A DNA stretch of 18,016 nt, from the NCBI GenBank assembly GCA_902803345.1, contig CADCPV010000142.1, positions 1-18,016 on the forward strand. Reading direction: 5' to 3'. The stretch is from an uncultured Eubacteriales bacterium. Its GTDB lineage: Bacteria; Bacillota_A; Clostridia; Lachnospirales; Lachnospiraceae. The first letter of the stretch is position 1. Each line of letters opens with the position of its first letter. Positions 9,692 to 16,490 of this stretch are shown here, piece by piece. The notes beneath the pieces are model-generated. The model made no database searches. It was not told where the DNA came from and saw only the letters and a program-made list of their open reading frames with translations. The translations under genes were made by a program, and so were the position numbers.

Positions 9692-11983
9692 TTAAAAGTT
9701 ACGGTTTCGGCCGGCGCTGAAGGATCCTGCCCTTCTTCTCACGGGCGGCGGGTTATTTCCCTGCGGCGGCGGATTGTTGCCCTGCTGGTTGTTGCCCTGG
9801 TTGTTGTTGCCCTGCGGCGGATTGTTGCCAAGGTTGCGGTTTCCTGCCGGCTGACGGAAGCCCGGACCATTCGGTCCCTGTCCGTTCTGGGCGGGCGGCT
9901 GGCCCTGACCCTGGCCTTGGCCACCGCCCTGACCGCCTCCGCCCTGACCGCCGCCATTATCATCCAGCGGCTCATTGAAGCCGAAGCGGTTTCTCAGGTT
10001 CTGAGCGCCGGCGCCGGGCTGGTTCATACGGGCATTTTCATCGCCTCCGCCTCTTCTATACCGCTCCGGAAGCTGCGGCGGAACGAAGTCGTTGTTGTTC
10101 CGGTTGTTGTTCTGGTTCTGATTATTATTCTGGTTCTGGTTATTATTGTTGGGGTTCTGGTTGTTGGGGTTCTGGTTATTATCGTTATTATTGTTATTAT
10201 TGTTGTTCCCGTTGTTTGGCTCAAGCCACTGTCTGTCATCCGGATGCTTGTCGAGATAGTCCTTCTGGTACTTTGCTGCGGAAATCTTATCCTTCAGCTG
10301 CTTCTCGTTTCTCGCCTGCTCACCGCCGGTACCGAGCTTGCTCCACCACTCTTTCGCCCTTTTTAAGGGCGTTGTAATCGTGTTGGTCAAAGGCTTTGCG
10401 GCAAATCCAACAACACCGAGCGCCTTGCCGCCGACATACTTGCCGGCACCGAGCGCGGCCTTGCCGACCCCGATTGCGGAGCCGATGGCCTTTCCGGCGG
10501 AGGAACTCATATCACCGGCCTGAATCGACTGCCAGCCTGCACTGTCCGCAAGAATACCGGTCAGAAGGCCTGTGGCCTTTTTCGCGACCTCGAAACCGCC
10601 GTAAACCAGGACAAACTTCGCGAACATATTCATGTATTTGGAGTTCTCAAAGAGCACGAGTTCCGGGTCCATGACGATCGGCAGATAAACATCCAGAAGC
10701 CGCATCGCGATGATGGTGCCGAATACGCTGAGTGCCTGAATCAGGAAAGCAGTCGACCACTGTTTGAACTTCCCGCCCTGATCCAGAGGCGCCGCCGCGA
10801 TAATCGGCGGGGCGATAATATACAGGAAGATCATATTGAAGATTCGGGCCACACAGTTCATGATAATAACGACAAGGTCGAAAATGCATGCAACCGCCAT
10901 CATCCAGACAAGAATGTAGTCCGTCTTGAAGCCGATTTCAAAGTCCTGCTGTACGACATCAATGTCGTAAATGGTCTTTCCGTTCTCATGGTAGTACGGC
11001 CCTCGGAGCGCGTCGTCTACGGACGGTTTTTCATTGTAGACCGGGTTCTTTGCTGCGCTCAGGGTACCCATCAGGAAAACCATGCGGTCAAGATGGAACT
11101 TTTCGTTGGAAGTATATTTCTTAGATGCTTCCGGAACCGGTGTTACAATCTTATTCTGCTGCAGGTAATTCATCGCATAGGTGATGGCTTCAACGATATC
11201 CTCATCATATTTGTCAACGGGCACTTCGTTTCTGAGGTCATGGGACTTTGCGATCTTTGAGAGTACCGACTGCCAGGATTCCTTTACGTTCCCATCCTTG
11301 TCTGTTTCATAATAATCGTAGTCGAAAACATGAGACACCTGCAGGAAATACATATCGGAACGAATCGCATTGTAACAGGAATTCATATTGTAGCGGTTGT
11401 TTGACGAATTCACGACCGAGTAGTTCCCGATCGTGAGCAGCACCCTTCCCATGGCCGAGTACTCCTCATCTGTGAAAACCTTTTTGTCCGGCTGATCCAG
11501 CTCCTTATCATTATTGAAAATCCAGTTCACCTGCTGCATCAGGACATTGGTGCTGTAGATCACAACATTCATGATCAGCGTCAGGCCGACGATAATAACG
11601 ATGCTTCGGACTGCCGCGGTTATGATCTGTCCGAGAGAACGCTGTTCCCGGTCAGAGATGTCGAACATCTTCTTCACAACCGCCCAGATTGTAAAGCCAA
11701 AGGTCAGGGCTATGCCAATCATGGCCATCGCCCAGTAGATATTGCTGATGACCTTGTTGTTGAAAAAGACATTGATCAGGTAGTCATGATCCCCCTTGTA
11801 CAGGATTTCCTCCTGTCCGGAGAAAACCTCGAATAACTGGTACAGGATATTGATCAGCTGACACAATGCCCGCTCGAGATAATAGAATAGTTTAAATAAT
11901 GTGGCGTTCAGGATTGATTCCAGAACCGACTGTATGCCGTCTCCGAAAATGTCTCCAAAGCCTTCCCACAATGTATCTAACAA
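9692..11983 (-). CDS. VirB6/TrbL-like polytopic T4SS membrane protein with Asn/Gln/Gly/Pro-rich tail
   Basis: This 763-aa protein is a likely inner-membrane channel component of the type IV secretion machine. Hydrophobic segments lie at about 80-103, 120-146, 355-378, 380-400, 411-435 and 452-470, with a large polar domain (about 150-350) between the first and second clusters. The cluster with APPIIAAAPLDQGGKFKQW at about 391-409 is the typical TrbL/VirB6-like core, followed by a Gly/Ala-rich amphipathic stretch (480-530). From about 589 on, the protein is almost entirely Asn, Gln, Gly, Pro and Arg, with runs of NNNN and repeated QGNNPPP, ending in Arg-rich VRRRAGSFSAGRNRNF. The start is TTG, with AGGA seven bases upstream; no in-frame ATG precedes codon 86. 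The gene lies 42 bp after the Ig-like gene and precedes the virB4-like gene. Assignment rests on topology and context, as sequence identity in this family is low. Confidence 0.8.
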   Translation of the reverse strand: MLDTLWEGFGDIFGDGIQSVLESILNATLFKLFYYLERALCQLINILYQLFEVFSGQEEILYKGDHDYLINVFFNNKVISNIYWAMAMIGIALTFGFTIWAVVKKMFDISDREQRSLGQIITAAVRSIVIIVGLTLIMNVVIYSTNVLMQQVNWIFNNDKELDQPDKKVFTDEEYSAMGRVLLTIGNYSVVNSSNNRYNMNSCYNAIRSDMYFLQVSHVFDYDYYETDKDGNVKESWQSVLSKIAKSHDLRNEVPVDKYDEDIVEAITYAMNYLQQNKIVTPVPEASKKYTSNEKFHLDRMVFLMGTLSAAKNPVYNEKPSVDDALRGPYYHENGKTIYDIDVVQQDFEIGFKTDYILVWMMAVACIFDLVVIIMNCVARIFNMIFLYIIAPPIIAAAPLDQGGKFKQWSTAFLIQALSVFGTIIAMRLLDVYLPIVMDPELVLFENSKYMNMFAKFVLVYGGFEVAKKATGLLTGILADSAGWQSIQAGDMSSSAGKAIGSAIGVGKAALGAGKYVGGKALGVVGFAAKPLTNTITTPLKRAKEWWSKLGTGGEQARNEKQLKDKISAAKYQKDYLDKHPDDRQWLEPNNGNNNNNNNNDNNQNPNNQNPNNNNQNQNNNQNQNNNRNNNDFVPPQLPERYRRGGGDENARMNQPGAGAQNLRNRFGFNEPLDDNGGGQGGGGQGGGQGQGQGQPPAQNGQGPNGPGFRQPAGNRNLGNNPPQGNNNQGNNQQGNNPPPQGNNPPPVRRRAGSFSAGRNRNF

Positions 11984-12025
11984 AGGTATTTCCTGCCTTT
12001 CTTTTCTGTCACTCCAACCGGGATT

Positions 12026-13036
12026 TTAACCTATCTTCAGACTCTTTCTTCTGATCAGCACATATATGCCGATGCCGATCACGAGAAGTGCTGCAACAAG
12101 AACAAAAAGGATGCTGCTGACATTGAAATACATCATGATCCGGTACTGATACTCCGTCATATTGCCGGCCGCATCATAATCCTGGATCTTATACAGGCCC
12201 GAATCTTTCAAAGTATAGACCCCTTCACTGTCAGCCCGGGCGTTTACTTTCGCGCCGTCCCGCGTCACCACAACGCTTCCGCCTTCCTCGACGCCGGTGA
12301 ATTCCAATGCGGAACGCACCTGATTCTCTTCATCGATCTTTCCTGAGAACTGCAGTTCCGGCGGCGTCCGGTCAATTGTCACCGTCAGGGTATAGACCTT
12401 CTCGGAAGCCGAACACATATAACTCAGGAAATACTCACCCTCTGCCGCAAGGTCCGTACCGAAACGGGTGTAATAGTAACCCGATCCGTCCAGTTCTGCG
12501 CCTGTCATATAGAAGCCTTCGGGCACTTTGAAATGCTGCAGGCCGTTCGTGGTCTTCCCGACAATGGTGACAGAGAAAAGCCGTGTCATATCGGAGCCCG
12601 CCTGAGTCGAAATCACATACTCTCCGGGATTCTTCAGGGTCTGGACCTTGCCGCTGAGCTGATTCCCGTCCTGATGTACGACGATGCTCGTATCCGATGC
12701 GGCATAAATCGTAACGGGCTCGGAGGTGACCATTCCGTCTGCCGCGGAGCTCCGCACTTCGCTCTGACCATTGTTGATCGGATAGACAAAACTCCTCGTG
12801 TTTTTGTCATAATACATGGTTTCGGAAAGCTTCACACGGCCGCTGTCCGCCTCCTGCTCCTCCCGGACCGGTTCATTTGTGTCGGAATCCAGCGGACCGC
12901 TGTAGGTGAATTCGTCATCCGTATCCCCCGCAGCAAAAACCGCGGCAGACATACCCGAACATGCCAACGCAAGGAACAGTACTCCCGACGCAGCGAGTAA
13001 AACGAGGTTTTTTCGAACAGATTTCAGCTTATGCAT
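12026..13036 (-). CDS. Exported membrane-anchored protein with Ig-like repeats
   Basis: The 336-aa protein starts at the ATG at 13036, which has AAAGGA five bases upstream. A GTG start at 13087 would add 17 non-signal residues and overlap the previous gene, so it is rejected. Residues 1-35 are a signal peptide (KLKSVRKN, hydrophobic core, VFA). A polar acidic linker follows. About three beta-sandwich-like segments come next, at roughly 100-160, 165-220 and 221-300; the last starts DRTPPELQFSG and ends YDAAGNMTEYQYRI, typical of bacterial Ig-like folds. A single membrane helix at about 306-327 is followed by RRKSLKIG, giving a type I topology with most of the protein outside. No sortase motif is seen. 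Its place between the beta-helix-like protein and the virB6-like protein suggests an accessory or anchoring role in the secretion machine, but the precise function is unknown. Confidence 0.85.
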   Translation of the reverse strand: MHKLKSVRKNLVLLAASGVLFLALACSGMSAAVFAAGDTDDEFTYSGPLDSDTNEPVREEQEADSGRVKLSETMYYDKNTRSFVYPINNGQSEVRSSAADGMVTSEPVTIYAASDTSIVVHQDGNQLSGKVQTLKNPGEYVISTQAGSDMTRLFSVTIVGKTTNGLQHFKVPEGFYMTGAELDGSGYYYTRFGTDLAAEGEYFLSYMCSASEKVYTLTVTIDRTPPELQFSGKIDEENQVRSALEFTGVEEGGSVVVTRDGAKVNARADSEGVYTLKDSGLYKIQDYDAAGNMTEYQYRIMMYFNVSSILFVLVAALLVIGIGIYVLIRRKSLKIG

Positions 13037-13077
13037 TCCGATCCTTTCGTTTCTGTGTTCAAATGGTTCTTGACGGA

Positions 13078-14979
13078 TTATTTCCACCAGAAGCCGTTCG
13101 TCCAGGAGTTGTCCTCCTCTGCGTCTATTTTCTTCGTATCGTTAATTACGGTTTGGATTGTATAGTAATAATCCGCTTTCGGCGTGTTGCCCGTGTAGTA
13201 ATTATACGTAGAATAACCGGTTTTGTATGTATATACCCGATCCTTCCCTTTTCCGTAAATGCCATTCATTGCAATAACCGAATTGGAGGCGCCCTGAATC
13301 CTGCCAAGGCCTGGGTAACTGAGAGCGCCGTTTTTCACCGAAATATCCGCCGCCGTCAGCGTATAGCCACCGTCTATAATATCATAGCCAATCCCAATCA
13401 GGCTGTCGTCTCCGCGGTTCTCAATTGTATAACTGTTCTTGACGGTCAGATTCACTGTGAGGATCGCGCCGTAATTGACCACCTGGGCGCTTGATCCGAG
13501 CTGGAGTCCGCCGATACCGCCGCAATGCAGCTTGCAGCCAGGCATGACAACAATCGTGCCGTCGCACTTTATTTCACCGGCGGTCTCATTCTTGTCGCTG
13601 TTATAGGTTGCGAGGATGCCCTTAACGTCATAGCCATCGGCGTCAGTCTTATCCATGATTATCAGGGTGCCGCCCTTCTTGACCTTGATGGTGCCGTTAT
13701 TCGTAACCCAGCCGGAAATCACAAGGACACCGCCGTCTTCTACTGTAATTGTCCTGTTTTTATTGATGCCGACCGGTCCGTCCAGATTCGTCGTCTGTCC
13801 GTTCTGAACAGTAAAATCTCCCTTCACGAAGCTCATCGGCATCGTCGTGGCGTAGGCAAGCTGGAAAGCCCAGCTGGTATTGTCCATGCCGTTGTACTCA
13901 TTAATATAGTTCTTGCTGACGCTGAAGTCAGCTTTTCCCGTGCCCTTTCCTGTCCATCCATGGGCACCGAAACCTTTGTCACTGGTGTGGTACAGCTCCA
14001 TATGGCACTTCCAGGATTTCAGCGCATCATTGAGAATTCCATGGCCGGTTTTCATCCACCAGCTGTCGCTTTCCGCATCTTCTTTCCGGTCCAGCGTAAC
14101 GCCCTCCTGGCGGAAGGTATACCAGCCGTCCTTTTCAGTTCGGACATCCCAGGCCCGGTCCTTAAGAGCAGAGGTATAGGTCCCGGAGCCATCGGAATAG
14201 ACGTATTTTTTCGAATACTTCTTGTTCTGGATGAATTCATTCCGGTCTGACTCATAGGTATCCAGAATCCAGTCGAAACTTTTCCAGTTGTATATGTCGC
14301 GCCCCATGAAATCCTCTACCATATCATTGTAGCAGGAAAGCATCGAAGTCATAAACACCTGTTTGTTGTTCGCATTTCCGTGATTGATTTCGATCGCGTA
14401 GTAGGATTCAGCTTCGCTCATCTTATCGCCGGCCGCAGCAACAAAGTAAGGAACGTTCGGACAGGAAAAGCTGATCGCCACACCGTACTGATGCAGTGCC
14501 GGCAGATTCAGTGGGAGACTGGACGCCGGTTTATAACCGAACTGTGTCCAGAAATGCAGATATCTTGCTTTATAACCGCCTTCATGCTTTTCATTGGTAT
14601 CATCATAGTGCTTTTCGGCGCGCATACCTTCTTCTTTATGCTTTTCGATCAGGCCTTCCAGCGTATAGTTTTTTACCTCTACAGAACGGATTTTTCCGCC
14701 GGAATTCCCGGTGCCGAGGTCAAGATACTGGGCTCCGTTGTCCCAGTACATGATCACAGGCCAGGCACTCCCGTTCACGGTCATCGGCGGCTTGCCCTTG
14801 TGCCATAAATAGACAGTCTTTGACTCCATAGAGTTTGCGATGTTCTGAAATTCTGAATCGTCAATCGTATAGTCCGCGAATACATTCGTCAGCGGAAAGG
14901 CTGTTAATAGTATGATAATCAGCGCCGCGGATGCCGCGAGGCGGCGAAGCTTGCGGCGCTTCGTTGTTTTCATGTTCAT
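13078..14979 (-). CDS. Secreted protein with beta-helix-like C-terminal half
   Basis: The 633-aa protein starts at the ATG at 14979, preceded by AGGAGAG at eight bases. The frame remains open to 15033, but that extension lies partly in a dispersed repeat and is not signal-like. Residues 1-35 form a signal peptide (MKTTKRRKLRR, hydrophobic core, VFA). Residues 36-380 are a globular domain rich in Tyr and Trp with no family recognised. From about 384 to 555, short strands alternate with turns in the pattern T-I-X-V-X-X-G-G-X-L-X-I (for example GTIKVKKGGTLIIMD and GTIVVMPGCKLHCGG), as in right-handed parallel beta-helices of pectate-lyase or adhesin type. The end is Tyr-rich and ends in TNGFWWK. 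There is no membrane anchor or LPXTG motif. It lies 41 bp before the Ig-like gene. Inference: an exported surface or adhesion factor working with the T4SS; enzymatic activity on glycans cannot be excluded. Confidence 0.85.
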   Translation of the reverse strand: MNMKTTKRRKLRRLAASAALIIILLTAFPLTNVFADYTIDDSEFQNIANSMESKTVYLWHKGKPPMTVNGSAWPVIMYWDNGAQYLDLGTGNSGGKIRSVEVKNYTLEGLIEKHKEEGMRAEKHYDDTNEKHEGGYKARYLHFWTQFGYKPASSLPLNLPALHQYGVAISFSCPNVPYFVAAAGDKMSEAESYYAIEINHGNANNKQVFMTSMLSCYNDMVEDFMGRDIYNWKSFDWILDTYESDRNEFIQNKKYSKKYVYSDGSGTYTSALKDRAWDVRTEKDGWYTFRQEGVTLDRKEDAESDSWWMKTGHGILNDALKSWKCHMELYHTSDKGFGAHGWTGKGTGKADFSVSKNYINEYNGMDNTSWAFQLAYATTMPMSFVKGDFTVQNGQTTNLDGPVGINKNRTITVEDGGVLVISGWVTNNGTIKVKKGGTLIIMDKTDADGYDVKGILATYNSDKNETAGEIKCDGTIVVMPGCKLHCGGIGGLQLGSSAQVVNYGAILTVNLTVKNSYTIENRGDDSLIGIGYDIIDGGYTLTAADISVKNGALSYPGLGRIQGASNSVIAMNGIYGKGKDRVYTYKTGYSTYNYYTGNTPKADYYYTIQTVINDTKKIDAEEDNSWTNGFWWK

Positions 14980-15025
14980 GTAGGATTCTCTCCTGTGCTG
15001 TTGTCGTAACCAGTGATTCGTGAGC

Positions 15026-15141
15026 CACCTCATCCGGCCCTTCGGGCCATCTTTCCCTCGAGGGGAAGGCTTTGTAAAGGGCCGGGGGTTAACCGGCTTC
15101 CCCTTGAGGGGAAGCTGTCAGCGAAGCTGACTGATAAGGTG
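15026..15141. mobile_element. 116-bp hairpin-rich MITE-like dispersed repeat
   Basis: The ends CACCTCATC (15026-15034) and GATAAGGTG (15133-15141) are inverted repeats matching at 8 of 9 positions. Inside are several perfect or near-perfect hairpins: GGCCC/GGGCC (15036-15048), the palindrome CCCTCGAGGG (15055-15064), GCCGG/CCGGC (15081-15097), CTTCCCC/GGGGAAG (15097-15114) and GTCAGC/GCTGAC (15117-15131). TGAG occurs on both sides (15021-15024 and 15145-15148), possibly a short target duplication. It has no coding capacity. Very similar elements are familiar to me from many Clostridia genomes, but that is memory and was not searched. It sits 22 bp after the pilin stop and may act as a transcript-processing or attenuation site. 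Confidence 0.7.
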
Positions 15142-15163
15142 CTATGAGTTGTTTTTTGTTCCT

Positions 15164-15451
15164 TTACTGCTGCGGAATTACTTCCTTGCCGGCGAGGTCG
15201 TTGACCCACTGTCCAAGCTTCGGCATCATCAGTGTAAGTGCCAGAATCAGAACGAAAATCAGGACAAAGCCGATAATAGCATTCTTCAGATGCTGTTTCG
15301 CTTTTTCACGATCCTGCGGCTCTTCTGCCTTGGCGAACTTTACGCCCAGAATTACGCAGAAAATCGTTCCTGCTGCGCCGACAATACCAAGAAGCGGCGG
15401 AAGAAGACTCTGGATTAACTCGATTACCGGATTGGCTACGCTATCAAACAT
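15164..15451 (-). CDS. VirB2/TrbC-like pilin, two membrane helices
   Basis: The small 95-aa hydrophobic protein has two membrane helices, about residues 18-38 and 59-77. They are joined by a short charged loop (KFAKAEEPQDREKAKQHLKNAIIG). This topology and the basic loop are typical of VirB2/TrbC-type pilin-like proteins of Gram-positive T4SSs. In that family the subunits form the pilus or the channel-associated multimer in the membrane. No cleavable signal peptide is obvious, unlike Gram-negative VirB2. The start ATG has a very strong AAAGGAGG site eight bases upstream, consistent with high expression of a structural subunit. It is the first gene after the double promoter, and the hairpin-rich repeat follows its stop codon. 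The family is too short and divergent for firm assignment without a profile search, but its position ahead of virB6- and virB4-like genes supports the call. Confidence 0.77.
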   Translation of the reverse strand: MFDSVANPVIELIQSLLPPLLGIVGAAGTIFCVILGVKFAKAEEPQDREKAKQHLKNAIIGFVLIFVLILALTLMMPKLGQWVNDLAGKEVIPQQ

Positions 15452-15529
15452 AACCCTTTCCTCCTTTTAAAAAATTATTTATGGCATACGGCGCAAAAAC
15501 CGTTTTTCCCCTGTTTCGCAACCGATGAT
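15452..15529 (-). promoter_or_regulatory. Untranslated leader of the pilin/T4SS operon
   Basis: The leader would be about 78 nt if transcription starts near 15529, seven bases after the proximal -10 box. It holds a near-palindrome AAAAACGGTTTTT (minus strand, around 15497-15509) and an A/T-rich stretch directly before the strong AAAGGAGG ribosome binding site. No riboswitch class was recognised. Confidence 0.45.
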
Positions 15530-15535
15530 GCGTGT

Positions 15536-15569
15536 ATTATACTGTACCCTGTCCAACAGATGTCCAACA
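15536..15569 (-). promoter_or_regulatory. Promoter P2 with paired 11-bp direct repeats (SARP-type layout)
   Basis: On the minus strand, TGTTGGACA occurs at 15569-15561 and again at 15558-15550, an 11-bp period. Eight bases (GGGTACAG) then separate the second copy from a perfect -10 box TATAAT at 15541-15536. The nearest -35-like hexamer, TGGACA, lies inside the distal repeat and is 19 bp from the -10, a poor spacing typical of activator-dependent promoters. A/T-rich DNA lies just upstream. It would start transcription near 15529 for the pilin/T4SS operon. Confidence 0.78.
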
Positions 15570-15608
15570 GATTTAATATTTTTTCGTTGTTTTTCATCTG
15601 ACAGGGCC

Positions 15609-15642
15609 AGTATAACAGGCGATGTCCAACAGATGTCCAACA
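15609..15642 (-). promoter_or_regulatory. Promoter P1 with paired 11-bp direct repeats (SARP-type layout)
   Basis: On the minus strand, TGTTGGACA occurs at 15642-15634 and 15631-15623, again with an 11-bp period. Eight bases (TCGCCTGT) separate the second copy from TATACT at 15614-15609, which differs from the -10 consensus at one base. The whole unit is a copy of the P2 architecture shifted by exactly 73 bp, about seven helical turns. It begins 32 bp after the response-regulator stop and reads toward the pilin gene. Confidence 0.75.
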
Positions 15643-15674
15643 AGAAAACACTATTTTTCAAAAAAATGATTATT

Positions 15675-16487
15675 TTACTCCAGCCTCTTCCGCTGCAGAC
15701 GGTCCATGTAGGCCTCGGTGAGGCTGGCCCAGGAATAGGAGCTCATGTATTCGCCGCGGTAGGCATTCACAGCCGCGATGTCCCCTGCGAAGAAATGGTA
15801 CAGATCGCAGTCCAGAATCTCCGAACGGATCCGAAGCGAGCCGCTCTGCATCTCCAAAAGTTCGCTGATGCCATAGTCTTTCAAAGTCTGGCGAAGGGCA
15901 CGCACCACGACATCCATCTGCTTCTGCATTGCCCGGTCATAAAATTCGTCTTCCCAGAGCACCGCGAAGGCCTCCGCACGCGTTACGGAGGATCCCTGCC
16001 TGTCCACGAGATAAGCCATCAGTTCTTTGGCCTTGCTTCGGCTGAAGACAACCGCCTTGCCGTCAACGAAGAGATCGAAATTGCCGAAAGTCTTGGCGGA
16101 AATATGCGCTGTGCTCTCCGTGGAGCTGCTCCGCGCCGCGAGCGCGTGACGGATTTCCTGTTCCAGTTTGTCTTTGCTCGTCGGCTTCATCAGGTATCCG
16201 GAGGCGTGCAGCTGGAAAGCGTCCAGCGCGTACTGCGCATAGCCTGTCAGGAAAATGATCTGGGTGTCCGGGCGGAGTTCCTTGATCCGCATTGCGAGCG
16301 TCAGCCCGTCCATGTCCGGCATGTCGATGTCCAGAAGCGCGATGTCCGCATTGTTGTCCTCGAGGTACTCGAGGGCCTCCGTTGCCGAGTTGAAGCCGAG
16401 GGCTTCGTCGGTCTCCGGGAGGTCTTTGACCATCGAGAGGGTCAGCTGCAGGATCAGAGCTTCGTCGTCTACACAGATGATTTTCAT
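15675..16487 (-). CDS. Response regulator: receiver domain plus SARP/BTAD-like DNA-binding domain
   Basis: The 270-aa protein is the likely phosphorylation-controlled transcription factor paired with the adjacent kinase. Residues 1-118 are a receiver domain with the acidic pocket D7/D8, phosphoacceptor D53 (LLDIDMPD), switch residue T81 and conserved K101-P102. Residues 131-225 form an OmpR-like winged helix of SARP type, starting KTFGNFDLFVDGKAVVFSRSKAKELMAYLV. Residues 226-270 match only the first part of a BTAD (YRGEYMSSYSWASLTEAYMDRL); a full BTAD is about 150 aa. LytS-type kinases more often pair with LytTR regulators, so this combination is notable. The ATG at 16487 is 3 bp from the kinase stop, with AGGAGG eight bases upstream inside the kinase end. 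SARPs bind direct repeats with 11-bp period overlapping the -35 region; such repeats occur just downstream, at 15550-15569 and 15623-15642. Inference: it activates the T4SS operon. Confidence 0.92.
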   Translation of the reverse strand: MKIICVDDEALILQLTLSMVKDLPETDEALGFNSATEALEYLEDNNADIALLDIDMPDMDGLTLAMRIKELRPDTQIIFLTGYAQYALDAFQLHASGYLMKPTSKDKLEQEIRHALAARSSSTESTAHISAKTFGNFDLFVDGKAVVFSRSKAKELMAYLVDRQGSSVTRAEAFAVLWEDEFYDRAMQKQMDVVVRALRQTLKDYGISELLEMQSGSLRIRSEILDCDLYHFFAGDIAAVNAYRGEYMSSYSWASLTEAYMDRLQRKRLE

Positions 16488-16490
16488 GAA

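Noticed and set aside
12955..12990. Possible lipobox (LALAC) in the Ig-like protein
   Set aside because: The residues before Cys do not fit the usual L-A/S-G/A-C order, and a VFA signal-peptidase I motif follows; a C-terminal membrane helix already anchors the protein.
14980..15033. Upstream extension of the beta-helix-like gene to an earlier start
   Set aside because: The added 18 residues come partly from the dispersed repeat. The ATG at 14979 has an AGGAGAG site and a proper signal peptide directly after it.
15550..15644. Direct repeats considered as a CRISPR or phage att site
   Set aside because: The units are 9-11 bp, in two pairs with fixed spacing to -10 boxes, and there are no spacers of CRISPR length or integrase gene; a regulator binding site explains them.
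15479..15661. A 60-codon minus-strand frame upstream of the pilin
   Set aside because: It overlaps both promoters and all four operator copies and has no ribosome binding site or family resemblance.
15652..15674. T/A-rich inverted repeat after the regulator stop considered as a terminator
   Set aside because: The stem would be only A-T pairs with almost no loop; no GC-rich hairpin is present, so read-through into the T4SS operon remains possible.
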